Below the pieces are notes generated by a model that was not told the origin of the DNA, searched no databases, and saw only the letters and a list, made by a program, of their open reading frames with translations. From contig NC_046683.1 in NCBI RefSeq assembly GCF_009870125.1, positions 47,817,869 to 47,881,868 on the forward strand: 64,000 nucleotides of DNA, written 5' to 3'. Shown here in pieces: positions 47,101 to 57,552 of the stretch. How positions within the stretch are numbered: the stretch's first letter is position 1; every line of letters starts with the position of its first letter. The position numbers were made by a program, and so were the translations under genes. Source of the stretch: Drosophila pseudoobscura (lineage: Eukaryota; Arthropoda; Insecta; Diptera; Drosophilidae).

Positions 47101-50100
47101 TCATTGTTGGAATTTCGCTGATTTTTATGAGTAAAAACCCTAGGAGATCCCAGATCTAGGGCTAGAAGGTCCTAAGAACGTGGTTAGCTCTAGTCCAGGG
47201 GCTGCAGCGAGGGATACCGCCAGGGATAACCCCATTCAAAGGAGTTCAGCGGTGGCTATAAATCCCAACAATTTGTCTCAGCCAACTTCCTGTGTCATCT
47301 TTGGACCACAAAAGTCTTCCGCAAGACATTTAGCGATGCTTATTAGGCCATGACACAATCCGGCTACCTACCGGATGCAACACCCATTGACTAGACTACC
47401 TGCCCCGATCGAATGGCAATCCGCCGGATGACAGGGCATTCGTTGCTCATTGTTGGCCAATTTCATGACAATTTTTCAGCAGCAACAACAGCAGCCATGT
47501 CTCCGGGGGATCTCATCCGGGCAAAAGTCAGAAATCGTACATTTGTTTCATATTTACTTGGACGAGGCAGCTGTGCAATGGGATATGTTGCAAGGGAGGG
47601 CCAGGGAGAGGCAGTGGCAGTGGCAGGGGAATGGTGGCCCATCAATGTCATGCATACAATTGTGAATGACACATAAAGATTGGACCAGCTCTGCTCCGTC
47701 CCTTTTCGGTCCCTCCTTTGGCCATTGGCAAATCTTGCGACACATCCGCTTCCTTCGGGCCAAAGGCAATATTTGTCTTGCGAGTGAGTGACACTTTTGG
47801 CCAGGACTCTGTGTCGGTTGGAAAAGAAAGAAGCCAAAACTCCGAGGGGCTAATCCTCATGTTTACGAGACTATTTACAGCAGCGCGCCCATGACAATCG
47901 AAAAGGGCACAGGGACACTGTTCGGATCTCTGTTTGCTTATCTTTCGCCCAAAAAGGAAAACTATTTTGGCAAATTGCTTTAGAATAAAATTTAATTGGG
48001 GATTACCGGGGCAGGAAACTCCTTCTGCCTGGTGTCCTTGTGTCCTGCCTGCCCGCCTGGTGTCCCGCCTGGTGTCCTGCCGGCCTGGTGTCCTGGTGTC
48101 TGTGTCGCTTTGTAATGCCAGTGTTATCCCCTGCCTTAAGGCTACTTAGGGGCCTGTCTCACATATTACCCATATTACATTAAATGGCTCCTCCAGCGAG
48201 CCAGCCAGCCAGCCCAGCCAGCCAGCCCAGCTGGTCGCCTTGCAACATGTGTAATCATCGTACGTGTTGGCAATTGACAATTATTATTACGTAGTTTGTT
48301 GCCATTAACAGGATGTGCGCCGGGCGTGCCCCAACCAACCTTTATCAATATTCGAGTACCCTACATGCTCCAGGTTCCCTGCCGGAGCTTTAAGTCCTAC
48401 GAAATCCTCTTTGCCCCCTTCGGCCAGAGGGCAATTTCCTTTCGACAGCCAGGATGCCAATTAATCATTGCATAGGATTTTTGTGCGCAAGTACTTCCGA
48501 CTAGCTGCGATTGATTTTTGCCACATCCTGGACGGCAGCTGCGGCACTTGGGCGCAGAGTCTGTGAAAAATTCGCCAAAGAAATGAAATTTCTGCATCGG
48601 CAAAAGCCAATAAAAGACGAGAATGAAGGGAGACGGAGCGGGGGGTGTGTGGCAGTGTGGGGGGGAGGAACAAACAAACCCTAGCAAGAATGAAAAGGGT
48701 GCGAGACGCTGCAGTAAACTTCCGGTTGGCCAGAAATGCAACAGGACCTGGTCCTCCAGGAACAGGTTCCAGGTTCCAGGCTGCAGGCTCCAGGCTCGTC
48801 CGTTGGTTCGTCCTTCTTTTGTTTGTTTATTGCCACGCCATGGCATGCCATACAATGTCCTTCCGGTCATTTATTAACGTCAGAACCACCCCCCCACTCC
48901 CCCCTCTTTGTGCTGTGATTTGGATTTTTGGTGGAACACTCGAATTGGCAACGATTTGTCGCCTCGTCTGCTGAAAATCTTTCCCAGGGCCACACCCCGT
49001 CGCAGATCCACCTTTGGAAAGGTATTGTGGAACTGCTTAACATAATTCTGATTGATTTCCCCAGGCCCCAGAGGCCCCCAGAGGCCCCCACAGGCCCCCA
49101 TTGGCCACCATTGGCTACTGGTTACTGCCCAAGACCCTCATAATTTATATTTAATGATCCGGCCGATCTGTGTTCGGCTCTGGCCCTACCTCTAATTGAC
49201 ATTTAAACTGTCTTCTCTCCGCCAGACTGGATATGATAAGCTGATTGATGAGAAGACGCCTGCCTGCGTCTAAAGAGAGGAATCTCGGGGCTCGGGTCTC
49301 CTCCGATGACAACATTTCGAAGAAGAATTCTAATCCCAGAATGCTTTTAATTTTGTTGCTGTTGAAATCATAAATCAAATGAGGAAGGGGGAGGGGGTTT
49401 GATCGGGGTTCAGGTGGTGGAGAGTCAAGTGCCGCCGCATCTCTGATAGCCAAACATTTTGTATCTGACGGATCGCCTGGGCTAATCGAACGCACACTCA
49501 GATACACATCTTGTTGCATTCGTTGAGCATCGGCATAAATTACACAAATTGCATTTCCATGTCCAGAGTTCTGATGGATCATCGCCCGCGTTGCCATCGC
49601 TGGGGCATCCACCAGCCACCAGCCAACAGCCACCATCCAACAGCCACCAGTCGTTGCTCATCAGCATAATCGTTAAAATAACAGCGCAATGCACTTCGAT
49701 ATGGCGATACTCGTGAGTGGCTACCGTGTTTGGAGTGGCCAACAGTCGCAGTCCCCCTCCAGTCCCCCCCCACCAGCTCGAGGGCTACTCTCCATCCATC
49801 GGCTGTCGCGGCCATCGTCGTCGTCGTCGTCGTCGTCATCGACGTCTATGCCCAAGAGGGTCCAGCAAATGGAATAAAACAAAAAAAAAAATACCCCCAG
49901 CACCAGGTTGGGGCGCCTCGCATTGCCTCGCACTGCGTTGTTTATTGTGTTTCGGGGGGAGAGGCGGGGGGGGCTGAATTCGGAGGCATGTTTAAACAGC
50001 GAAATGAACTTGTGGATAAACACCATTATGGTTATTTGGCATCCACTTTAGGCGGCAACAGCCCACCGATGTTTGTCGCCGCTGTGCTCCGGGGGAGCCC

Positions 50101-51900
50101 TCTGTTTGCGCCTGATTTAGTGATTGAATGCAGAATCGACCCAACTGCAGACTGAAGGACCTCCATGTGGGTGTCTCGGCTGAAGCGAGGCCTGAAGGAG
50201 GCCACAAGGAAAGAAGGGGAGAGTCGCAGGCGTCCAAGGGGTGGCCATATCATGCCCTTCCCAAGATCTTTCTGGGCGGTTTTTCTCTCAATGAAGTTGT
50301 ATCGCTGGCCTCTCCGATGACCTTCCAGAGCCACTCGGAATGTATCTATCAAATGCGTTACTTTTTAATGGCTCCTCGAACTTTAGTCGGAACCCGGCGG
50401 GCATTCAACCTCTCGCGCTGCGGCCATTACGACTCAATCGTTGAAACTGCTCAAGGACCTGCTGCAAGGACCTTTGGCTGACCTCGAGGAGTGGCTAAAT
50501 GGTTTTATTATCAGCGCACGCCTGGCTTTCGCCCTTTTTGGGCGCGCATGCGCGGCGCGTGTTGCATGCAACGCGAGCAAAAGTCAGCCATTGTCCCGGC
50601 AGGACCTCAATTATGACTCAAGGTTGCTGTGGACCTTGACTTGGCCCAGAAGGACCTAACCCATCCGGAGTCCCGGCTAATTATGCACAAGGTCCTCGTC
50701 CTGGGTCCTCGTCTTGGTCCTTGGCTATCCGCTATCCTGACTAATGGTCTGTGCATCCTTGGCCGGCTGTGTGCTTGCGTGTGTGCGTGTGTGCGTCCAG
50801 AGCTGACAAAAGTCGCCATTGTTTGACATTAATTGCACTTTTCCAGCTGAGTGCGTGTCCTTGCTGCTGTCCCAGGATAAGTCAAATTAATGTTCCATCG
50901 AAGGACATTGGATGGGAATTATGCGAGAGTGTATCCCCCTGGGAATTGGTGTGAAAACTGACAGCGTGTGTGTGTGTGTTTCCTGGAATGTCCTTGAGCA
51001 AAAAAGAGCTGTGCAAAAGGGACCGGCACAAGGACGAGTGCCTGCTGCGAGTTTATATTAGATAAAAATTTAATTTCGCCTCGCCTTTTGTGCTGTTTGT
51101 TGTGCTCAGGACTCTCCAGGACCCTCTGGCTCATGCATGTCCTTGGTGTGAACTGTCAATAGTCCCCGCTCTCCCCCCCACCCCCTCGGCGTCCCCTGGC
51201 TGTTGTAAAAATGCAATTATGATTGTATTATGGTCTCCTTTGTGTTTAGACTAAACACTCGTCCTTTGTCCGTACATCCTTCGCTGCCGACCCGCATCCT
51301 GGCACAGATATCTGGCCAATCTCCTCGACTGCAGTTTTGCAGTTGTCATCCAGCATTCAAGGCATACACGATACTCGATGCTGGTCGTTGGCTAATAAAT
51401 TATCTATGCATTATCCAGTTGGTCCTTTGTGTCCTGAGTCCTGTGTCCTGTGTCCTGGCTTTGTGTGTGGCCAACCTGCATGTCCTGGCTCTGGCTCTGG
51501 CTCTGACTCTTCGGACCCCAGGTGCGAAAATCACCTTTGCTGCATAAATTATCGAATGCCAGAGGCCCCCACACACCCTCCCCCCTCCCCTCCCCTCCCT
51601 GCTCCTGGTGATAAAGAAATCCTGACTTGGCCAGACAAACCCTTGGCTAACCGAGAGAGGGAGGGAGGTAGAGCCGAGGGGTAACCACAATCCCCCCTCC
51701 CCACTCCCCGGATCAACCCTCGCCGGCACTGCACTTGAACTGCTTGCCACATATGCCGTAGATGTTGCAACATTTGTTGCCTTTTGTTAGTTTTTTACAG
51801 ACCACAAAAAAAACTGTATCTAAATTATGAACTATGACAAATATTATATTACCGCCTCCTAACCGCCCGCTCAGGGGGTGGCAAGGCAAGCAAACGGCAA

Positions 51901-51940
<40 letters not shown>

Positions 51941-52987
51941 AAGCCCTCCAGCAGTGGAGCTCCAGGGTCCACGGTCACATGAAGGGAGCTTAGGTCTTGC
52001 CTCTGGGCCCAGGAGCAGGGCTCGGGCTCCACTTGAGGGCTCCCAACACGGCCTGCAGTTTTCGTGATCGAATTTATGGCCAGGAAATGCTGGAAAAATC
52101 GAGCGCAACTGTCGCTCGGCCGCAGGACACTTGCACCCCCATAAGGTAGCTGCCCAATGATCTGTGGTCCGATCTGACAGGGCGGCCAATAATGCACTTG
52201 AAAATACGAGTACTCGCACTCGCACTCGCACTCGCAATCGTAATAAAAACAAACTGTCTAGAAATTTGTACTGCCCTTCCATGCGGGACAGGGGACAGGG
52301 GACAGGGGGTAGGGGGAGGGGAGCGGTAGCGGGATCGGTTTCGGGAGTAGAGTGAAAAAATTTATCCATAAATCTAACAGTGACGCAGAAAATGGGAAAA
52401 TGGAAAAACTGCTGCGCAACAGCAGCCGGAAAAGCAGCTGCCACTGTTTTGGCACACCCTAAAAAGGGGGCGAAAACCACCCTGATCCCGGGCTGGCAGC
52501 CCAGCATCATCATTATCCTGATCGAGCGCAAATGTGTTAATTCCGTATACGGTCTGCCTTCGGGGACGCTCGCCTCGCCTTGCCTTCCCTTATCAATCTG
52601 CCACTCGACTCCAGGCGCTGCCTGCCACATGCCAGCGAGGGGAGGCGCAGGAGAACTTGTAATTTATGCCCAGAAAGCATCCATTATGAAAACATCAACA
52701 GACATTGTGCAAATCAAGCAATTATCGTTGGAAATATTCCAACATAATTATCGGGCGTTAGAGGATTGTGGATGGATCGGGCTGGCTTCGTCCTTCGTCC
52801 TCCGGTCTGGGGTTAGCCAACAAAAAAAAGGCACGCGATGCCGTCACAGAGGGATATTAGGGATCACTTAGGCATTAGGCAAAAAGTTGCTTCAAATCAA
52901 GATCTAACGCCAAGGAATATCCGAGTTTATGGAAATATAAATGCAGTGCGAAGTACTCTCAGACACGGTCCAAATTTAATCGAAATT
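44166..52987. other. 8.8-kb gene-poor region
   Basis: No supported gene. It contains TACCC repeats (44577-44597), G/C-rich stretches (44880-44945), ATGT and GGAT tetranucleotide repeats (45786-45850), a 23-base C-run (46063-46085), CTGGCA hexamers (46736-46765), CCTGGTGTC-type repeats (48020-48105), CCAGC repeats (48190-48235), GAGGCCCCC repeats (49063-49100), a TCG run (49815-49840), a GA run (51904-51936) and CACTCG repeats (52211-52240). Confidence 0.5.
51904..51936. repeat. (GA)n microsatellite
   Basis: About 16 perfect GA units. Confidence 0.9.
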
Positions 52988-53563
52988 TCAAACACATTTC
53001 ACACACATTTTAGGGCCAAAGTTCAAACCCCACCAATCCCTCGAATCGCAGGAGCAGTAAACGGTGAAGAGGACCTTCGTGCTATCGAGGGACTGCTGGA
53101 GCGCTTGGGTGTCCTCGCTTGGGTGTCCTCGCTTGGGGGCCGGACATCTGCGGGTTGGAGCCCTCCAGTCGCCCATCGATGGAGGGAGGAGGTGTGCTGT
53201 GCGGGTCGCAGCCGGCTATCACGCTCAGCCAGCCAGATTGGTTCCTGTTCATCCTGTGCCACACTCTGCCTGGGCTGTGGTCGATCGGAAAGCTGGACGG
53301 GGCTCTGGGACTGGGGCTGAAGGCGCCCTGGGACTGGGACTGTCGGCGCCCTGCGACTGGGACTGACGGCGTCCTGGGACTGGGGCTGACGACGTCCTGG
53401 GACTGGGGCTGACGGCGCCCTGGGACTGGGGCTGACGTCCCTCCTGCTCAGGGCTGCCGGCAGATCTTCACTGGGAGCTGGGCTTCTCCTCCTTGATCAG
53501 CTTCTGGGTGTCCACTGGCGATCCTCCCACTCCGATTGGGGCCGCTGGACGTGGGCGAGACGA
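52988..53563 (-). pseudogene. Frameshifted copy of the 57-kb duplicated open frame
   Basis: Very similar to 57082-57550 on the same strand. Its upstream part carries GVGGSPVDTQKLIKEEKP ending in a stop near 53469. The next frame carries the Pro/Ser/Gln-rich repeat SPSPRAPSAPVPGRRQPQSQ (two 23-residue units here, one in the other copy) and AQDEQEPIWLAERDSRLRP. A 14-bp tandem duplication (GGTGTCCTCGCTTG type, 53107-53134) then shifts the frame relative to the other copy. The C-terminal sequence after VYCSCDSRD has also diverged. No start codon or upstream exon was found, so it looks like a partial, decaying copy. Confidence 0.45.
53281..53447. repeat. 23-bp tandem repeats (six units) inside the duplicated segment
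   Basis: Units of the form GGCGCCCTGGGACTGGGGCT plus GAC. The sister segment has three units (57359-57433). The difference is three units, 69 bp, which keeps reading frame. Confidence 0.75.
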
Positions 53564-56339
53564 GCCGCTTTCAATGCCGTCTGATTCGAAATTTAAAATT
53601 TATAAAATACAAAATTTAAACAGTTTTCTCTGTGGAAATTCGTTCTATATCTACAAATATACTGATTGATATTTATGGCATAGCCTCCCATATTTTTTTG
53701 GGATTTTTGACTTTTGCTCGATAACAATTTCTGGGGAAAACGCTTGGGCCTTGTCCTATTTGCCACCAAAAGTTGTGCCCCCACCCCCCCGTGAGGAAGG
53801 TGTGATTAATGCCACCTAAAAAAGAGGGAATGAAAATAAGTGAAATTTCCTTTTGATCTTTTGCAGACGTCGGCGGTCAAATGTCACAGCAACATTTGGC
53901 CAAAGAACCCAAAACCCGACGAAAACACACACTCGCCCGCAAACAAAGAGAAATTTTTGTGCTGATTTTGACAACTCAAGTCCTCGAGGAGGAGGAGAAG
54001 GAGGAGAAGGAGGAGTCCTGCCGCACAGATCTCGAGCCGGAGTTTTGTTGGGTTTATTTGGTTTTGTTGTGCGGCAATTGGCTTGCCACACCCCCGGGGT
54101 TATCCTTTAAGGATCAAAGTTGAAATTTATCCAAACGAATGTCACACCTCTCAAGGATTATGTACAACAAGGCGGCAAGGAGCAGAGGTCCTCTGCCAGC
54201 CGAGAAAACAAAACAAATTTCTGCATATTTCGGCATTGACTTTGTCTCTCGATGTGTGTCATATCCATGCATCACCTCCCCCCCACCACCCGCCACACAC
54301 ACACACACACATTCGCTACAAATTGTTAAAAAGATTATGTGCGGGGAGAGGAAAATTTGTTTTTCTTTTCTTTTCCCACTGGCATCCAGACATTCCTTGG
54401 GCCTCCGTCTCTTTCGGGTTGGTTTTTCTCTTTTTTTTTGGTTTTTATTTTCTTTTTTTCTTTCTTTTTTTTCCTTCTTTTTGTTCGTTTTGCCTGATTT
54501 TTCCCTTCTCTTTGCCTCCTGTTTCTCTTCTTTTTAGGCTCTTTTTTCCCCATTTTTTCCTCATTTTTTCCTCCTTCTTCCCTCATTTTCCCCTCCGTTT
54601 CGCCCTCCTTATCCCTCCCTTTTCCTTCACTTTTCCTTCACTTTTCCTACTCTTTTTCCTCCTTATTCCCTCCCTTTTCTCCACCTTTTTCGTCTTCTTC
54701 CCTCCCTTTTCGCTTCATTCTTCCCTCCTTCTTCCCTCCCGCTTCCCTCCTTATTCCCTCCCCTTTCCCTTTCCCTTCCCCTTTCCCATCGTTTTTCCCT
54801 CCTTTTGTCCCTCCTTTTTCCTTCCTTCTTCCTTCCTTCTTGCCTCCTTTCCCCCCTCCTTCTTCTCTCCTGTTGCCCTCCTTTTGTCCCTCCTTTCCCC
54901 CTCCCTTTTCCCTCCTTTTTGCCACCCTTTTCCCCACCCTTTCCCCCCCTTTGCCAACAGCTTTCAATGCCATGTTTTCTGGCATGTTTTGACTTTAGCT
55001 TGTTGTTGTATTTTGTTTGTTTGTTGTTGTTTCTGGTGGTGAATATTACGACATGTAACATTTTATGAGTGTTTGTTCGCCCCCGCACCCCGCACCCCGC
55101 ACCACCATGCCCAAGTATAGCCTGATCCAGGAGGACACTCTGCCAGGTCTTATCCCAGGGACTGCACCTCAGACGCTCTCCATTGGAGCTACCCCACCCG
55201 TCTCCTACCATCTCTCCGGGACTCTTTCGCGGCCCTGCCTTCAATCCGGCCCTTGGTCCACGGGGCCCATTTTCATTTGGATCACAATTAATATTTTCAT
55301 TTAATTAGCCGAGGCCTTTGTCAGTCCAAACTAAACACAAAACTTTCGGCAACGAAACTGGCCTAGTTTGCTCCAGCGAGGGACTAAGCCCAAAGCCCAA
55401 AGCCCAAAAGATATCCCAAAGATACACAAAAAACGCGGGCCCGAGCGCGGCAGTGCCTAAAACTGCGACTACCAGAAAGTACTAGTACTATGGCTAATTA
55501 TGTGTATTTTAAGTTTCAGGCTGAAGCGGGGGGCGGGTAGGGGGGGTGGGGGGACTGGGGGCACAATGCGACAACGTCATCGCTGGAGCCGTTGGAGTTG
55601 CATAATTAAAAACTTTACATTCCGTTATTTGAGTTGCTGTGCGCAAAGAAAAGATACAAAAATGATGTTCCCGTCCGCCACTTGTCGTTCCTTTTCGGGT
55701 TCTCTACTGCCTTTCGCTTCTTTGCCGAGCAAATAATTGAGGCAAAGAAAAAAAAGGACGAGGAGCGGGTGGGGGGAGGGGGAGTTGGCCAAGGCAAATA
55801 ATAGCGAGCCGAGGCCACAAAGGACCTTTTAACGCTGCAGAACACAAATGCAGGAAACAGGATATTGGATCATTTAGCATTAAGGCGGCACCGTCGTCGT
55901 CGCCAGAAAACCCCCAACCCTCCCTCCCTCGCTCCCTCGCTGCGAACAATAAAAGGGGGGGAGGGGGAGGGGGTGGGGGAGGTGGAGGGGGAAGGAGGAG
56001 CTCGAGCCGAAGGACAAGACCGAAACGCGTTACGCTTTAATAACCTGCCGCAGGATTAAGTCCTGTGCAATGAGATGATAATGCGGCTGGGGCTTTCTCT
56101 GCGTGGAGTCCCCCCCCCCCGTCCGTCCTCCTCCCCTGGGCCTGCTCCTGTGCTCCTCTGCTCCTTTGACTCTGAGGATAATGTTGATTATGCCGGGGGG
56201 CGTACGAGTATCATAAAATTGTAGCCCAGGATCCATCGAGCAAAACAAATAATATTACAAAATGCACGCCCCTTCCACCCCCCCATCCCCCCCCCCCCGT
56301 TCCCCATCATGTGTGTGCCTCATGTGGGTTGTCAAATCT
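53564..56339. other. Gene-poor region between duplicated segment and orphan gene
   Basis: Apart from the polypyrimidine tract, it has a CA run (54295-54311), GGGGGAGG-rich DNA (55520-55560 and 55955-55995) and C-runs (56110-56120 and 56277-56300). Long frames here are products of strand bias. No supported gene. Confidence 0.5.
54360..54960. repeat. 600-nt polypyrimidine tract
   Basis: The plus strand is almost entirely C and T, with TTTTTCCCTCC-type words. Purines are scattered singly up to about 54550 and rarer after that. Confidence 0.85.
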
Positions 56340-56822
56340 TTATTTATTCTTAGTTCCTAAAACGGTTGCGGTTTCGGTTGCGGTTTGGCGCTCATTTCTC
56401 TTGCGACGCGAGCCCTGGCCGGGACGCTGGCTGCTGGCCCGCCTCTGGGGGGCCCCGCCCTCCGCCTGGGTCGAGCTGGTCGAGCTGGTCGAGCTCTGTT
56501 GCCAGTCGACGATCGTCCTGATCCACAGATTCCTGGCCCCGGGCACCGGGCACTTGTGGCCCAGGGGGGCGCCCAGAGCGGCGCCATGCGGGCCGAAGGT
56601 GTCCAGCGACTTGCCGCCCAGCAGGACGCTGCGATTGCGGGCGGCCGGGTCCTGGTTCAGCGTGTAGCCCAGGATGGAGCCCAACACCGAGCAGCGGGGC
56701 GGCTCGCGGCCGGTCCTTTCCAGGCCCGGCTGCTGCAGGATGCCCGTCAGGGTCCTGCTCTGCTGGTTCTGTTGACACCACTGATGGAGGTACGCGCGGA
56801 AGCAGCAAAGAACGGATTTCAT
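56340..56822 (-). CDS. Orphan 160-residue protein with basic C-terminal tail
   Basis: Minus-strand frame from ATG at 56820-56822 to TAA at 56340. It starts MKSVLCCFRAYLHQWCQQNQ, continues with GILQQPGLERTGREPPRCSV, LGYTLNQDPAARNRSVLLGG and a WIRTIVDWQQ segment, then ends with STSSTSST, QRPGQGSRRKRNER and TATETAT. Codon use is strongly Drosophila-like (CTG, GGC, ATC, GCC, AAG dominate), unlike surrounding DNA, which is the main reason to call it a gene. AATAAA overlaps the stop codon. There is no clear signal peptide: the first 8 residues are only mildly hydrophobic. The basic tail could suit nucleic-acid binding. No family was recognised; probably lineage-restricted. An antisense frame over the same bases is considered its shadow. 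Confidence 0.6.
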   Translation of the reverse strand: MKSVLCCFRAYLHQWCQQNQQSRTLTGILQQPGLERTGREPPRCSVLGSILGYTLNQDPAARNRSVLLGGKSLDTFGPHGAALGAPLGHKCPVPGARNLWIRTIVDWQQSSTSSTSSTQAEGGAPQRRASSQRPGQGSRRKRNERQTATETATVLGTKNK

Positions 56823-57051
56823 ATTGTCGCCTGTGTGTGATTTTTCGACTAGTAAAATTTGGAATTTTCGAAATAGTTGTGTGCGCTACAGAGCTTCTCA
56901 GATTGTGAATGAAATATTCGGTTCCCAGCTCGACAGTATCCAAAGCGCCGAGTACTTGATCGGTGGAAAAGGCTCCTTGCCCAAATTCCCCACAAACCCT
57001 CGTAGCAGAGACCCTCCCAAATGAAGAAATTCCCTTTAAATACAAAGTAAA

Positions 57052-57057
57052 TTTATT
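57052..57057 (-). terminator. Candidate poly(A) signal for the 57-kb open frame
   Basis: AATAAA on the minus strand, 24 bp after the TGA at 57082. It supports a transcript ending here. Confidence 0.4.
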
Positions 57058-57081
57058 TCCATAATTTTCAGTGCCAAAGTT

Positions 57082-57489
57082 TCAGTGGAAACGCTTTCCA
57101 AAACCCCAGCAGTCCCTCGAATCGCAGGAGCAGTAAACGGTGAAGAGGACCTTCGTGCTATCGAGGGACTGCTGGAGCGCTTGGGTGTCCTCGCTTGGGG
57201 GCCGGACATCTGGGGGATGGAGCCCTGCAGCCGCCCATCGATGGAGGGAGGAGGTGTGCTGTGCGGGTCGCAGCCGGCTATCACGCTCAGCCAGCCAGAT
57301 TGGTTCCTGTTCATCCTGTGCCACACTCTGCCCGGGCTCTGGTCGATCGGAAAGCCGGACGGGGCTCTGGGACTGGGGCTGACGGCGTCCTGGGACTGGG
57401 GCTGACGGCGCCCTGGGACTGGGACTGACGTCCCTCCTGCTCAGGGCTGCCGGCAGATCTTCACTGGGAGATGGGCTTCTCCTCCTTGA
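57082..57489 (-). CDS. Candidate orphan open frame, intact copy of the 53/57-kb duplication
   Basis: Open for 135 codons without an ATG, so if real it is a 3' exon. It reads SPSPSEDLPAALSRRDV, one 23-residue Pro/Ser/Gln unit (SPSPRAPSAPVPGRRQPQSQ), VRLSDRPEPGQSVAQDEQEP, IWLAERDSRLRPAQHTSSLH, then DTQALQQSLDSTKVLFTVYC and ends CWGFGKRFH. A minus-strand AATAAA follows 24 bp after the stop. A second frame, WHRMNRNQSGWLSVIAGCDP and on, is also open over the same bases with similar GC3, so the coding phase is uncertain. Immediately upstream, GVGGTPVDTQRLIKEEKPIS in a third phase ends at 57461 and is also conserved between the two copies. Confidence 0.35.
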   Translation of the reverse strand, partial: SRRRSPSPSEDLPAALSRRDVSPSPRAPSAPVPGRRQPQSQSPVRLSDRPEPGQSVAQDEQEPIWLAERDSRLRPAQHTSSLHRWAAAGLHPPDVRPPSEDTQALQQSLDSTKVLFTVYCSCDSRDCWGFGKRFH

Positions 57490-57552
57490 TCAGCCTCTGG
57501 GTGTCCACTGGCGTTCCTCCCACTCCACTGCCGCCTCCACTTTGAATGCCGG
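57461..57552 (-). CDS. Conserved C-terminal coding tail (VDTQ-LIKEEKP)
   Basis: The minus-strand frame GIQSGGGSGVGGTPVDTQRL and IKEEKPISQ ends in TGA at 57461-57463. The 53-kb copy has GVGGSPVDTQKLIKEEKPSS at the same place. Codons are typical fly coding choices (GTG GAC ACC CAG; ATC AAG GAG GAG AAG). A TTTCAG acceptor just upstream (about 57564-57569) suggests a last exon; earlier exons were not found. It overlaps the frame at 57082-57489 by 29 bases in a different phase. Confidence 0.35.

Noticed and set aside
49151-49636. 161-codon minus-strand frame
   Set aside because: Composed partly of CCACCAGCCAAC repeats; no domain, no poly(A) signal, no coding bias.
51713-52630. 305-codon minus-strand open frame starting with ATG
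   Set aside because: It crosses a GA microsatellite (giving a Leu-Ser run) and CACTCG repeats (giving Val-Arg); codon use and composition are not coding-like; no domain recognised.
54083-55042. 319-codon plus-strand open frame rich in Phe, Pro, Ser, Leu
   Set aside because: Direct product of the polypyrimidine tract, which lacks stop codons on that strand.
56385-56840. 151-codon plus-strand frame antisense to the orphan gene
   Set aside because: Mirror of a GC3-rich minus-strand coding sequence.
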